Made by a program: the position numbers and the translations under genes
Part shown: one piece after another, positions 8,483 through 17,077 of the stretch
Layout of the letters: each line of letters begins with the position of its first letter
Position numbering within the stretch: the stretch's first letter is position 1
DNA from: Halomonas ramblicola
Lineage (GTDB): Bacteria; Pseudomonadota; Gammaproteobacteria; Pseudomonadales; Halomonadaceae
Direction: 5' to 3'
DNA length: 64,000 bases
NCBI RefSeq assembly: GCF_030409215.1
Contig: NZ_JAUFPL010000017.1
Span: 253,138 to 317,137 of the forward strand
Notes under the pieces: generated by a model
Database searches by the model: none
Seen by the model: the letters and a program-made list of their open reading frames with translations, nothing else
What the model was told of the DNA's origin: nothing

Positions 8483-9808
8483 ATGACGAAACGTCATTCC
8501 ACGGCCACATCGGCCACCGGCATCCGGACGGTCGGCGTGCTGACCTTGACCCTCGGCGTCGCCACCGCCGCCCTCGCCCAACCGCCATCGATCCCCCTGG
8601 GCCAGATCGCGCCCTTCACGGGAGCGGGCGCCGAGTTCGGCGAGTACTACCGCGATGGCGCGGCCCTGGGCATCCAGCACATCAACGCCGCGACCGAATC
8701 GGCGCTCGGCGGCGCCATCATCGGCGATCATATCGCCGAGGACAGCGCGACCCTGCCCAGCCCGGCCATCGAGGCCGCCCGCGGGCTGGTCGAGGTACAC
8801 GGCGTACCGGCCATCATCGGCGGCTGGTCCAGCGGCGTGACGGTCGCCGTCTCCACCTCCGTGACCATTCCCTCGGAGGTCCTGCAGGTCTCCAACGGCT
8901 CGACGTCGCCGCTGATCTCGGTGCTCCCCGAGGACCGCGACGCCGACCTGCTGTTCCGGACCACGGCCTCCGACGCCCTGCAGGGGGTGGTAGCCGCCCA
9001 GCTCGTGGCCGGCGAGATCCTCGACGACTACCAGTTCGACAGCGCCTCGACCATCTTCATCAACAACCCCTACGGCCAGGGCCTCTCCAACGCCTTCGCC
9101 CGCTCCTTCCAGCTGCGCGGCGGGGTGGTCCACGCCCAGGTGCCGCATCCCGAGGAGGTCCAGCCGACCTACACCTCGCAGCTCGCCTCGGCGCTGCAGG
9201 ACGAGCCCGACCTGCTCTTCGCGGCCAGCTATCCGGCGCATTCCGCCACCTTCCTGGCCGAGGCCCGGGACCTCTTCGACCCCGTGGCCTGGCAGTTCGT
9301 CGACGGCAACCGCTCCGACGAGGTCATCGAGGCACTGGGCGCCGACACCGTCGAGGGCATGATCGGCACGGCCCCCGGCCAGGATCCCAGCATCCCGGGC
9401 TTCCAGAACTTCTCCGAGCAGTTCATGGCCGAGTTCGGGCACGACCGCATCCCGCCGTTCACCGAGTCCGCCTATGACGCGGCGATCGTCATCGGCCTGG
9501 CGGCGGTGAAGGCCTATGCGGACGGCTTCGAGACCGCCGAGGAGATCACCGGCCCGGTGCTGCGCGACCGCCTGCGCGAGGTCGCCAACGGCCCCGGCAC
9601 GACCATCACCGCGGGCGATGCCGACAGCCTGGTGGCCGGCATCGAGGCCATCATGGCCGGCGAGGACGTCCAGTACAGCGGCGCGGCCGGCCCGGTGGAC
9701 TTCGACGACAACGGCGACGTCCTCACCCCCATCGCCATCTGGGAGTTCCGCGACGGCGGCAGCGAGACCCTGGTCATTCGCTCGCCGGACGAGATCCCCG
9801 AGGAGTGA
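8483..9808 (+). CDS. ABC transporter substrate-binding protein, branched-chain amino acid/amide (LivK-like) family
   Basis: A 441-residue periplasmic binding protein of the type I, leucine-binding family. The ATG at 8483 follows GGAGGGAGC and opens a signal peptide with cleavage expected after ALA (residue 32). The mature start SIPLGQIAPFTGAGAEFGEYYRDGAALGIQHIN and the GVPAIIGGWSSGVTVAVS segment are typical of the Peripla_BP_6 fold. The ligand cannot be fixed: leucine-type amino acids, amides and aromatic acids are all bound by this family. It is convergent with, not inside, the livGFHM operon; proximity makes it the likely partner. Confidence 0.88.
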   Translation: MTKRHSTATSATGIRTVGVLTLTLGVATAALAQPPSIPLGQIAPFTGAGAEFGEYYRDGAALGIQHINAATESALGGAIIGDHIAEDSATLPSPAIEAARGLVEVHGVPAIIGGWSSGVTVAVSTSVTIPSEVLQVSNGSTSPLISVLPEDRDADLLFRTTASDALQGVVAAQLVAGEILDDYQFDSASTIFINNPYGQGLSNAFARSFQLRGGVVHAQVPHPEEVQPTYTSQLASALQDEPDLLFAASYPAHSATFLAEARDLFDPVAWQFVDGNRSDEVIEALGADTVEGMIGTAPGQDPSIPGFQNFSEQFMAEFGHDRIPPFTESAYDAAIVIGLAAVKAYADGFETAEEITGPVLRDRLREVANGPGTTITAGDADSLVAGIEAIMAGEDVQYSGAAGPVDFDDNGDVLTPIAIWEFRDGGSETLVIRSPDEIPEE

Positions 9809-9830
9809 TCGTCCCGAAACCGCCACGACC

Positions 9831-9855
9831 GGCGGGGTCCGTCCCAGACCCCGCC
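9831..9855. terminator. Hairpin between convergent binding-protein gene and livM
   Basis: GGCGGGGTC - 7 nt - GACCCCGCC, a perfect 9-bp stem just after the binding-protein stop and before the livM stop from the other side. No T-run follows, but position and symmetry suit a bidirectional terminator. Confidence 0.65.
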
Positions 9856-9875
9856 CTTGCGTTCACGGCATCGGC

Positions 9876-11081
9876 TCACCGGCCGCGCGGCCCACGCAGG
9901 TAGTTGGAGACCCGCATCTCCTCGGGCAGCAGTCCCTGGGGCCGGAACAGCACCACGGCGGCCAGCAGCAGCGACACCAGCAGCCAACGGACGTACTGGG
10001 CACGGCCCGGCAGTTCCGGGTGGATGGCCGCCAGCACCGGCTCCAGGGCATTGGCCAGGAAGGCCGTGCCCGCCCACACGCCCCACACCAGGATCGCCCC
10101 CAGGATGGCCCCGCGGTGGTTGCCGCTGCCGCCCAGCATCAGCATGATCCAGACGAGGAAGGTCCCGAACAGCGCATGGAAATGGCTGTAGTCGATGGCC
10201 ACGGTGTAGTGCGCGTACAGGGCCCCGGCGACGCCCATGACCATGGCACCGACCACGAACGCCTGGATCCTCGCGAAGGGGACATTCTTGCCGTTCATGG
10301 CCGCCGAGGCCTCCTCGTCACGCACCGCCCTCAGCATGCGTCCCCAGGGCGATCGGCAGGCGCGCTCGATCAGCGCATAGCCGAGCGCCAGGAAGGCCGC
10401 CACGACCATCAGGTAGAAGGCGGTATAGTCCCGGGTGCTCAAGGGCTCGACGACCCATGCCAGGGAGTCGGGGAGCCATTCGCAGGGACGGGACTCGAAC
10501 AGGCAACGCCCCGGCTGGGGTATGCCGCGCAGCGGCTGGGGGCCGTTGGCCAGCCAGCGCTCGTTCTGGAAGACCAGGCGGATGATCTCGGCCACGCCGA
10601 TGGTGGCGATGGCCAGGAAGTCCAGGCGCAGGCGCAGCACCGGCACTGCCACGATCAGCGCCACCACCCCCGAGACCAGCGCCGCGGCGAGCACCCCGAC
10701 CAGGAACGGCATCTCCAGACCGAACAGCACCTGGGTGTACTGGGCGGCCAGGCCGCTGGGCGCCTCGATGGTAACCAGCGCCGAGGTGAAGGCGCCCACC
10801 GCAAAGAAGCCCGCCACCCCGAAGTTCAGGTGGCCGGTGTAGCCCCACTGGGTGTTCAGGCCCAAGGCGAGCAGGCCATAGAGGCTCGCCATGGTCAGGA
10901 AACCGACGAGGTAGGAGAGATACCCCGGCGGCACGCTCGCCGCGATGCCCAGGCCGGCGGCGAGCCCCAGCAGGATCCCGCCGGGCACCCGCCACCTGGG
11001 CCCGGGTGGCAGGAGGATGGGCAGCAGGAAGGCCAGGGCGATCCCCAGCATCAACCCCTTGAGGAATAGCACCTGAGACAT
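9876..11081 (-). CDS. livM: Branched-chain amino acid-type ABC transporter permease LivM
   Basis: A 401-residue inner-membrane permease of the LivM family with about ten hydrophobic segments. The conserved stretch LSYLVGFLTMASLYGLLALG followed by LNTQWGYTGHLNFGVAGFFAVGA is the LivM hallmark, and the EAA-like loop lies in AVRDEEASAAMNGKNVPFAR, which contacts the ATPases. It is longer at the N-terminus than minimal family members. It is the last gene of livGFHM, 6 nt after livH. It forms the channel heterodimer with LivH; the solute is inferred only from family. Confidence 0.93.
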   Translation of the reverse strand: MSQVLFLKGLMLGIALAFLLPILLPPGPRWRVPGGILLGLAAGLGIAASVPPGYLSYLVGFLTMASLYGLLALGLNTQWGYTGHLNFGVAGFFAVGAFTSALVTIEAPSGLAAQYTQVLFGLEMPFLVGVLAAALVSGVVALIVAVPVLRLRLDFLAIATIGVAEIIRLVFQNERWLANGPQPLRGIPQPGRCLFESRPCEWLPDSLAWVVEPLSTRDYTAFYLMVVAAFLALGYALIERACRSPWGRMLRAVRDEEASAAMNGKNVPFARIQAFVVGAMVMGVAGALYAHYTVAIDYSHFHALFGTFLVWIMLMLGGSGNHRGAILGAILVWGVWAGTAFLANALEPVLAAIHPELPGRAQYVRWLLVSLLLAAVVLFRPQGLLPEEMRVSNYLRGPRGR

Positions 11082-11087
11082 GGCGGA

Positions 11088-12155
11088 TCACCCCTCTGTG
11101 CGACCGAGCAGCCCCTGGGGGCGGATGAGCAGCGTCAGCACCATCAGCACGAAGGCCACCGCGGGGCCATAGGTGGGATCGAGGAAGGACGTCGACACCT
11201 GATGGGCGATACCGATGATCAGCGCCGCCAACAGGGCCCCCTGGGGATTGCCGATCCCCCCCATGATGGACGCCGCGAACATCGGCAACAGCAGCCAGAA
11301 GCCCATCTCCGGGCGAAGCTGCGAGCTGAGGCCATACATGACCCCACCGGCGGCGGCGAGGCCGCCGCCGAGCATCCAGGTCCAGGCGATGACACGCTCG
11401 GTATCGATCCCGCGGATCTGGGCGAGGTCGGGATTGTCGGCGGTGGCGCGCATCGCCTTGCCCAGGCGGGTCCGAGCCAGCAGGCCATAGACGGCGCCGA
11501 CCAGCACGAAGGCTAGCGCCAGGATGAACAGCTGGTCGGCGCGGATGCGAATGCCCAACGGCAGCTGGAGCGCGGGATTGGCCTGCCCCGGATAATAGAA
11601 GTGGAAATCGGGCCCCCAGATCAGGTAAATCAGGCTGCGCAGGAAGAAGGCCATCGCCAGGGAGGCCATGGCGAAGAACACCAGGTGGGCGCCGGTGCGC
11701 CTCAGGCGGCGGTACACCACCCGGTCGATGGCCAGCGCCACCAGCCCCACCACCGGCATGGCGACGACCAGCGCCACCAGGAATTCGTAGCCGAAGGACA
11801 AGGGACGCAACGTCGACCCGGGGGGCAGCAGGTGCATCACCGAGAAGCTCACGTAGGCACCCAGGGTGACCAGGGCGCCGTGGGAGAAATTGGGGAACTT
11901 CATCACCCCATAGACCAGCGACAGGCCGATGCTGCCCAGGGCGATGACGCCGCCGAGCATCAGCCCCCAGGCGGTCAGCGCCAGCAGACGCAGCCCCCCG
12001 GCCCCTGCGGCCAGTCCGGCGAGGTACATGGCGACCAGCACCGCCACCAGGCTGACGAGCAGGAAGACCCGGGTGCGGATCACCGCCCGCAGGCGCTCCC
12101 CGGGGCGACGCTGGTCGTCGGCGGCGGTTCCCCGCCGGATATCGGGTACGGCCAT
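11088..12155 (-). CDS. livH: Branched-chain amino acid-type ABC transporter permease LivH
   Basis: A 355-residue permease with a polar N-terminal tail of about 25 residues (RRGTAADDQRRPGERLR) and about eight hydrophobic segments. IALGSIGLSLVYGVMKFPNFSHG is the LivH signature, and MRATADNPDLAQIRGIDTERV is the coupling (EAA) loop. It starts 3 nt after the livF stop. It forms the transmembrane pore with LivM. Confidence 0.93.
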   Translation of the reverse strand: MAVPDIRRGTAADDQRRPGERLRAVIRTRVFLLVSLVAVLVAMYLAGLAAGAGGLRLLALTAWGLMLGGVIALGSIGLSLVYGVMKFPNFSHGALVTLGAYVSFSVMHLLPPGSTLRPLSFGYEFLVALVVAMPVVGLVALAIDRVVYRRLRRTGAHLVFFAMASLAMAFFLRSLIYLIWGPDFHFYYPGQANPALQLPLGIRIRADQLFILALAFVLVGAVYGLLARTRLGKAMRATADNPDLAQIRGIDTERVIAWTWMLGGGLAAAGGVMYGLSSQLRPEMGFWLLLPMFAASIMGGIGNPQGALLAALIIGIAHQVSTSFLDPTYGPAVAFVLMVLTLLIRPQGLLGRTEG

Positions 12156-12158
12156 CGC

Positions 12159-12866
12159 TCATCCCCCCAGATACAGGCGTGCCACGTCGGGGTCGGCGAG
12201 CAGCGCCTGCCCCGTCCCGTCCTGGCGATTCGCACCGTTGGCCAGCACATAGCCGCGATGCGCCATCTCCAGCGACTTGCGGGCGTTCTGCTCGACCATG
12301 AGCACGGCCAGGCCGGCGGCATTGATACGGCGAATGTTGTCGAAGATCTCCTCCACCAGCCTGGGCGACAGCCCGGCCGACGGCTCGTCCAGCAGCAGCA
12401 GGTCCGGCTCCAGCATCAGGGCGCTGCCCATGGCCACCATCTGGCGCTCGCCGCCGGACATCTTGCCCGCCCGCTGGCGACGGCGCTCGCGCAGCTTGGG
12501 GAAGAAGTCGTAGACCCGTTCGCGGCGCCGCGGGAGTTCCCGCTCATCGAGCAGGTAGCCCCCCATATCGAGGTTCTCCTCCACCGTCAGGGTGACGAAG
12601 ACGTTGGCGACCTGGGGCACGTAGCACAGGCCCAGGGTGACGATCTCGTGGGGCTTGCGGCCGTGGATCGGCCGCCCACGGTAGAGGATGGTCCCGGCAC
12701 GGGGCCTGAGCAGACCGAAGACGGTCTTCATGAGGGTCGATTTCCCCGCCCCATTGGGGCCGATCAGCGAGACGATCTCCCCCTCCTCCACCCGCAGGTC
12801 GACGTCATGCAGGATTTCCATGTCGCCGTAACCGGCGGTGATCCCCTCAGCCTCCAGCAGCGGCAT
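12159..12866 (-). CDS. livF: ABC transporter ATP-binding protein LivF
   Basis: A 235-residue ATPase of the LivF family, powering the LivH-LivM permease from the cytoplasm. Walker A GPNGAGKST at about residues 37-45, signature MSGGERQMVAMGSALM, Walker B LLLLDEPSAGLSP, and the switch His in LMVEQNARKSL (Gln in the family) are all present. It overlaps livG by 20 nt, which implies tight co-translation. Confidence 0.94.
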   Translation of the reverse strand: MPLLEAEGITAGYGDMEILHDVDLRVEEGEIVSLIGPNGAGKSTLMKTVFGLLRPRAGTILYRGRPIHGRKPHEIVTLGLCYVPQVANVFVTLTVEENLDMGGYLLDERELPRRRERVYDFFPKLRERRRQRAGKMSGGERQMVAMGSALMLEPDLLLLDEPSAGLSPRLVEEIFDNIRRINAAGLAVLMVEQNARKSLEMAHRGYVLANGANRQDGTGQALLADPDVARLYLGG

Positions 12867-13671
12867 ACTGGCCTCCCAGGTAGGCCTCCAGGACGCGGGG
12901 ATCGCGGCGCACCTCCGCGGGCGATCCCTCCATCAGGTAGCGCCCCTCGCTCATCACGATCACCGGATCGCAAAGGCGCATGATCAGGTCCATGTCGTGC
13001 TCGATGATCAGGAAGGTGATGTCCCGCTCGCGATTGAGGCGTTCGATGTTCTCCACCAGGCGGCCCATGAGGGTGGGGTTGACCCCGGCACCCGGCTCGT
13101 CGAGCAGCACCAGCTTGGGCTCGGCCATCAGCGTCCGGGCCAGCTCGAGCAGCTTCTTCTGGCCGCCGGAGAGGTTGCGGGCATACTCCTGGGCCAGATG
13201 CGAGAGGTCGAGGAAGGCCAGCACCTCCTCGGCGTGGCGCCGGTGGGCCTGCTCCTCCTCTCGCACCCGCCCCGGCCGCAGCAGGCTGGTGAGGAAGCTC
13301 TCGCCGGCCTGGTGACGCGGTACCAGCATCAGGTTCTCCAGCACCGACAGACTGGCGTGCTCCCGGGGGATCTGGAAGGTCCGGCACAGGCCGCGGGCAA
13401 AGATGCGGTGCGGCGGCAGGCCGGTGATATCGTCGCCGTCGAGGTAGACGCGCCCGGCACGCGGCTCGTAGACGCCGGCTACGACATTGAAGAGGGTGGT
13501 CTTGCCCGCCCCGTTGGGCCCGATCAGTCCGGTGATGGTCCCCGGCCGGACGTCGAGGGAGGCCCCGTCCAGGGCACGCAGGCCGCCGAAGTCCATGATG
13601 AGGCGGCTCACCTCCAGCAACGGCCTGGTGGTATCGGCGGTATCGCTTGCGTCCGAGGGGGTGGTCGCCAT
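12847..13671 (-). CDS. livG: ABC transporter ATP-binding protein LivG
   Basis: A 274-residue ATPase, first gene of livGFHM. Walker A GPNGAGKTT, ABC signature LSGGQKKLLELARTLM, Walker B LVLLDEPGAGVNP, and the LivG-type C-terminal extension. The start was chosen at the ATG of MATTPSD because an upstream GTG frame (to 13719) lacks a ribosome site and adds an unconserved Arg/Ser-rich tail; the GTG start remains possible. The order G-F-H-M differs from the common H-M-G-F. Confidence 0.92.
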   Translation of the reverse strand: MATTPSDASDTADTTRPLLEVSRLIMDFGGLRALDGASLDVRPGTITGLIGPNGAGKTTLFNVVAGVYEPRAGRVYLDGDDITGLPPHRIFARGLCRTFQIPREHASLSVLENLMLVPRHQAGESFLTSLLRPGRVREEEQAHRRHAEEVLAFLDLSHLAQEYARNLSGGQKKLLELARTLMAEPKLVLLDEPGAGVNPTLMGRLVENIERLNRERDITFLIIEHDMDLIMRLCDPVIVMSEGRYLMEGSPAEVRRDPRVLEAYLGGQYAAAGG

Positions 13672-13815
13672 CCGCAACGGCTCCAGTCGCGATCGGAAGG
13701 AGAGGCACGCAGACCTCACTTGACGTTAGCAAAGCCCCCGGGGGGTGTCGAACAGGGTCCGGCATGAAGGAGCGCCGGAAAGCCCGCCCTCGACAAGCGC
13801 TCCGGCCGGTGCGTG

Positions 13816-15195
13816 TTAGCCCACCGGCGGTATGTTGTGATTGATCCTGAACAGGTTGTCGGGATCGTACTCGGCCTTGATGCGTGCCAACCGCGCGTAG
13901 TTGTCGCGGTAAGTGGCCCGAACTCGCTCCTGGCCCTCGTCGTCCATGATGAAGTTCACATAGCCGCCACCCGAGGAATAGGGGTGCAAGGCGTCCCAGT
14001 AGTCCCTGGTCCACTGGGTGATCCTTTCCTTGTTGGCGGGATCGGGATCGACGCCGACGATGACTTCGGACCACTTCGCCTCGCGGTAGCTGAAGGCGGT
14101 ATCGTTACGCCCAACCCGGTGTACCGCGCCGTCGACCGGATACAGGTGCATGGTCGACAGCGGCGTCGGTACCTCGGCGAACTCCACATGGCGTTCGATG
14201 ACCGTATCGCTGAGCTCGGTGACGAAATCGCCACGCCAGTACCATTGCAATCCGGGTCGATAGAGTTCATCGAAGGCGCCCTGCAACATTGGGTATGGCA
14301 TGGGCTGGACGCCGTGCAGTGCCGGTGCGGCGGGTTCGTGCACTGCTGCAAGCAGCTTATCGGCCTCGGTTGCCGATCCGGTATGGCACCAGACGACGCC
14401 ACACATCCGTCTATTGTGCAGGTGCTCGGGGAACGGCGGCCCCGGCGGTACGCTCAGGAAGGCGAAGAAGCCATTCAGCGATTCGGGGGCATTGGGGATG
14501 AAGTCGCGGTACCAGCGCAGTACCGCGGCCGAGTGTTCCAGCTCCCAGAGCGTCGGGCCGGCGTTCACGATGTTCACCGGATGCAGCTGGAACAGGAAGG
14601 AGGTCGCCACGCCGAAGTTGCCGCCGCCGCCGCGGATGGCCCAGAACAGCGCCGGATGCTGGGTCTCGCTCACGGTGACGAAGCGCCCGTCGGCCAGCAC
14701 CAGGTCGGCCTCCAGCAGGTTGTCGATGGTCAGCCCGTACCGACGGCTCAGATGGCCATGGCCGCCGCCCAGGGTGAGGCCGCCCACCCCGGTGGTGGAG
14801 ATGATACCGCTGACCGTGGCCAGCCCGAAGGCGTGGGTGGCGTGGTCCACATCGCCCCAGGTGCAGCCCCCCTCGACCCGGGCGGTGCGCATGGCGGGAT
14901 CGATGCGGATGCCCCGCAGGGCCGAGAGATCGATCACCAGGCCGTCGTCGCAGCCGCCCAGCCCGGCGCCGTTGTGGCCGCCGCCGCGCACCGCCAGGGG
15001 CAGCCCCTGCTCGCGGGCGAAGTGGACCGCACGGATCACGTCGCCAACGTTCCCGCAACGGGCGATCAGCCGCGGGCGCTTGTCGATCATGCCGTTGTAG
15101 AGCCGGCGGGCCGGCTCGTAGTCGGGATCCCCGGCCTGGAGCAATGCGCCACGCAAGGTAGCCTGGAAGGTATCCCGTGCGATATCAGTGCTCAT
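13816..15195 (-). CDS. FAD-binding oxidoreductase, BBE-like (berberine-bridge enzyme type)
   Basis: A 459-residue flavoprotein: N-terminal FAD_binding_4 (PCMH) domain at about 38-175 and a C-terminal BBE domain (DNYARLARIKAEYDPDNLF). His74 in VRGGGHNGAG is the usual histidyl-FAD attachment site. The second (cysteinyl) link of bicovalent family members is absent: the equivalent segment reads VSGIISTTGVGG without Cys. So single covalent FAD is likely. These enzymes oxidise sugars, alcohols or alkaloid-like substrates with O2; the substrate here is unknown. No signal peptide. It starts 15 nt after the exported hydrolase gene, so the two form an operon. Confidence 0.87.
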   Translation of the reverse strand: MSTDIARDTFQATLRGALLQAGDPDYEPARRLYNGMIDKRPRLIARCGNVGDVIRAVHFAREQGLPLAVRGGGHNGAGLGGCDDGLVIDLSALRGIRIDPAMRTARVEGGCTWGDVDHATHAFGLATVSGIISTTGVGGLTLGGGHGHLSRRYGLTIDNLLEADLVLADGRFVTVSETQHPALFWAIRGGGGNFGVATSFLFQLHPVNIVNAGPTLWELEHSAAVLRWYRDFIPNAPESLNGFFAFLSVPPGPPFPEHLHNRRMCGVVWCHTGSATEADKLLAAVHEPAAPALHGVQPMPYPMLQGAFDELYRPGLQWYWRGDFVTELSDTVIERHVEFAEVPTPLSTMHLYPVDGAVHRVGRNDTAFSYREAKWSEVIVGVDPDPANKERITQWTRDYWDALHPYSSGGGYVNFIMDDEGQERVRATYRDNYARLARIKAEYDPDNLFRINHNIPPVG

Positions 15196-15210
15196 GGCAG
15201 TGCCCTCCTC

Positions 15211-16113
15211 TCAATGCTCGGCCAGAAAATCGAGAATGGCGGCGGTGAAGTCCTCGACGGCATTGAAGGTTCCGTCATGATTGACGCCGGGAATCACCCC
15301 CAGCTCGGCCTGGGGCTGGCACTGCGCCATGGTGCCGGCAACCGACTCGTAGAAGAGGTCGCTGTACTCGCCCTTGAGGATCAGGGTCGGTTGCTCGAGG
15401 GTCGCCAGATCATCGCAGCTGATGGCAGGCCGCGACATACTCATCTGGAGCGGTACCGTGCGGGCGTTGTCCAGATATATGGTCTGCATATACTCGGGTA
15501 CCTGCTCGAAGCCGCCCGCTGAACGCTGGAACACGGCCTCGATGAACAGCTTGGTGGCCTCAACTTCATCGCCGGTCTCCAGGGCCTCCATGGCAGGACC
15601 GTACTTGTTGTTATCTTCAGCGATTGCAGCTTGCATTTCCTCCGGCAGCTCGGCGAGCAGTGAGGGGATAAAGGGTTCGTAGTGCACCATGCCACGCACC
15701 AGTTCCGGATTCTCCAGAGCCACCAGAGGGGCCAGCATGCCACCAAATGACCAGGTGACCAGATAGACCGGCCCGGCATCCAGCGCCCGGATGAAGGCGG
15801 CCAGGTCGGCGGCATGGGTCTCGGTGGAGAACCGCTCGCCGTCGTCCGGCCAGGGCTCGGTGCCGAAATAGCGCTTGGTATAGGCGATGAAACGGTGCTC
15901 GCTGGCGATGGCCTCGCGGTACGGTTCCCAGACCCGGTGATCGGCAATCGCAGAAGGCACGAACACGACAGGTTTGCCTTTCCCCTCGTCGACATAGGGC
16001 AGGGTGACGCCGTTGACCTCGACGGTGCGGGTCTGCTCGGCGGACAAGGCGGCCGATGACACGGCAAGCGCCAGGGCAGCCATCACTAACGAACAAGTCA
16101 ACCATCGGCACAT
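15211..16113 (-). CDS. Exported alpha/beta hydrolase
   Basis: A 300-residue alpha/beta-hydrolase fold protein with a signal peptide (about residues 1-24, cleavage after ALSA). The nucleophile elbow is TWSFGG (Ser near residue 122), the oxyanion region is VFVPSAIADHRVWEP, and the catalytic His sits in PGVNHDGTFNA near the end; the acid is probably Asp in LKGEYSDLFYE. The ribosome site GGGGAGAG lies just upstream. It is the first gene of a two-gene operon with the flavin oxidoreductase. Ester, lactone or epoxide hydrolysis is possible; the substrate is not readable. Confidence 0.85.
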   Translation of the reverse strand: MCRWLTCSLVMAALALAVSSAALSAEQTRTVEVNGVTLPYVDEGKGKPVVFVPSAIADHRVWEPYREAIASEHRFIAYTKRYFGTEPWPDDGERFSTETHAADLAAFIRALDAGPVYLVTWSFGGMLAPLVALENPELVRGMVHYEPFIPSLLAELPEEMQAAIAEDNNKYGPAMEALETGDEVEATKLFIEAVFQRSAGGFEQVPEYMQTIYLDNARTVPLQMSMSRPAISCDDLATLEQPTLILKGEYSDLFYESVAGTMAQCQPQAELGVIPGVNHDGTFNAVEDFTAAILDFLAEH

Positions 16114-16149
16114 GACACTCTCCCCTTCGATCCAATCGATCGATCATGC

Positions 16150-16155
16150 ATTATA
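16150..16155 (-). promoter_or_regulatory. Consensus -10 box upstream of hydrolase-oxidoreductase operon
   Basis: TATAAT read on the minus strand, 37 nt before the hydrolase start, which would give a leader of about 30 nt. The -35 position (about 16173-16178) reads GACATT, a poor match, so the promoter probably needs an activator. Confidence 0.5.
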
Positions 16156-16198
16156 AGGGCAGTCTAGAGTGCAATGTCGGGAGACCACATCGACAAGG

Positions 16199-16250
16199 TC
16201 GACTATTCTCAAGCCGGCACCCAATCGGAAAAATAGTCAGAATCGACTAT
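16199..16250. repeat. Pair of direct repeats TCGACTAT upstream of the hydrolase promoter
   Basis: TCGACTAT occurs at 16199-16206 and again at 16243-16250, 44 bp apart (about four helical turns). An inverted GACTAT copy (ATAGTC) lies at 16233-16238. The block is AT-richer than its surroundings and sits just upstream of the -10 box, a typical place for an activator. The binder is unknown; the nearby LuxR-type ATPase regulator is a candidate by proximity. Confidence 0.4.
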
Positions 16251-16263
16251 CGCAACGCAATGA

Positions 16264-16303
16264 CAGCGAAATACACGGCCTTCTGGGGTCGTGTATTTCG
16301 CTG
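16264..16303 (-). terminator. Strong hairpin after the orphan exported-protein gene
   Basis: A perfect 14-bp inverted repeat (arms 16264-16277 and 16290-16303, left arm CAGCGAAATACACG) with a 12-nt loop, starting 16 nt past the stop of the minus-strand gene. The sequence after it on the minus strand is TGTCATTGCG, weakly T-rich. Likely terminator; a large operator is the alternative. Confidence 0.55.
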
Positions 16304-16319
16304 GAGACTCTTGACCCGA

Positions 16320-16802
16320 TCATTCACCGATGACTGCGCTTCCTCGCCCACTGGCAGTAAGCTGAGGCGCTTGATGGCCATCACTTTCTATCCTTTGGCC
16401 GCGCGGGCAGAGGACCAGGCGCTGCAGTGGGGTCGGATAGGCATTCTCGGGCCCACTGCACCGCTGTGCATAGGCCGGCGTCTCAGGCGTGCCCACCATG
16501 ACCACTTGGCCCGCATCGTTGCGCACGGTGAACTGCACCGGCAGTCCGAGACCGATCAGTGACAGGGTATAGCGCTGGCCGGGCTCGAGGTAGGCGATAT
16601 GGCGCATCTGCACCTCCTCTTCACCCACCCAGGTGGTGACAACTTCATGCCCGCCTCCCCGTTCGGCGTAATACAGCACCGCACGTTGGTCATCACCTCC
16701 CAGTCGATAGGCATGGATGGGCTTCAATATCTGCTCGGCGGCCACCTCGGAGGCAAGTACCAAAGCAATAACCATGGCACAGATGACAGTAATAGTTTTC
16801 AT
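16320..16802 (-). CDS. Orphan exported protein, unknown family
   Basis: A 160-residue protein with an unmistakable signal peptide (MKTITVICAM..., cleavage after EVAA near residue 22) and an AGGAG ribosome site 9 nt before ATG. The mature part starts EQILKPIHAYRLGGDDQ, looks mostly beta-stranded, and contains a Cys pair (RCSGPENAYPTPLQRLVLC) that could form a disulfide. The C-terminus is low in structure. I do not recognise the family. GC is lower than in the surrounding operons. It lies between the hydrolase operon and the DUF4242 gene. Confidence 0.72.
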   Translation of the reverse strand: MKTITVICAMVIALVLASEVAAEQILKPIHAYRLGGDDQRAVLYYAERGGGHEVVTTWVGEEEVQMRHIAYLEPGQRYTLSLIGLGLPVQFTVRNDAGQVVMVGTPETPAYAQRCSGPENAYPTPLQRLVLCPRGQRIESDGHQAPQLTASGRGSAVIGE

Positions 16803-17027
16803 GGCATTATTCTCCTAAGACTGGATGACACGTCTGTCGCTTACCGACGTGTCAATCAGCCTAGGGGGCGACCATCTCCATGACATCGACAGGACGGATC
16901 ATTTTCCGGTCCTATTTACGACACCTCGAATGGTCAGGGTTGGCCATCGAGTCGAGCCATGACGAATGCTCACCCGTCTCACGTCTATCCGCGCGAATGT
17001 TGCAAGTTCCCTACTCCTCGATTGGCC

Positions 17028-17033
17028 TATAGT
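17028..17033 (+). promoter_or_regulatory. -10-like box upstream of the DUF4242 gene
   Basis: TATAGT (5 of 6 to consensus), 44 nt before the ATG. No good -35 at the right distance. The 16803-17077 gap otherwise shows no gene and must carry promoters for both flanking genes. Confidence 0.35.
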
Positions 17034-17077
17034 GAAAAAGCCATTCGCACTTTATCTCCCCTAGGAAGGAATGACCC

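Noticed and set aside
13672..13719. Upstream GTG start for livG
   Set aside because: No ribosome site and an unconserved Arg/Ser-rich extension.
16146..16562. 138-codon plus-strand open frame
   Set aside because: No ribosome site, spans the hairpin and overlaps the convincing exported-protein gene on the minus strand.
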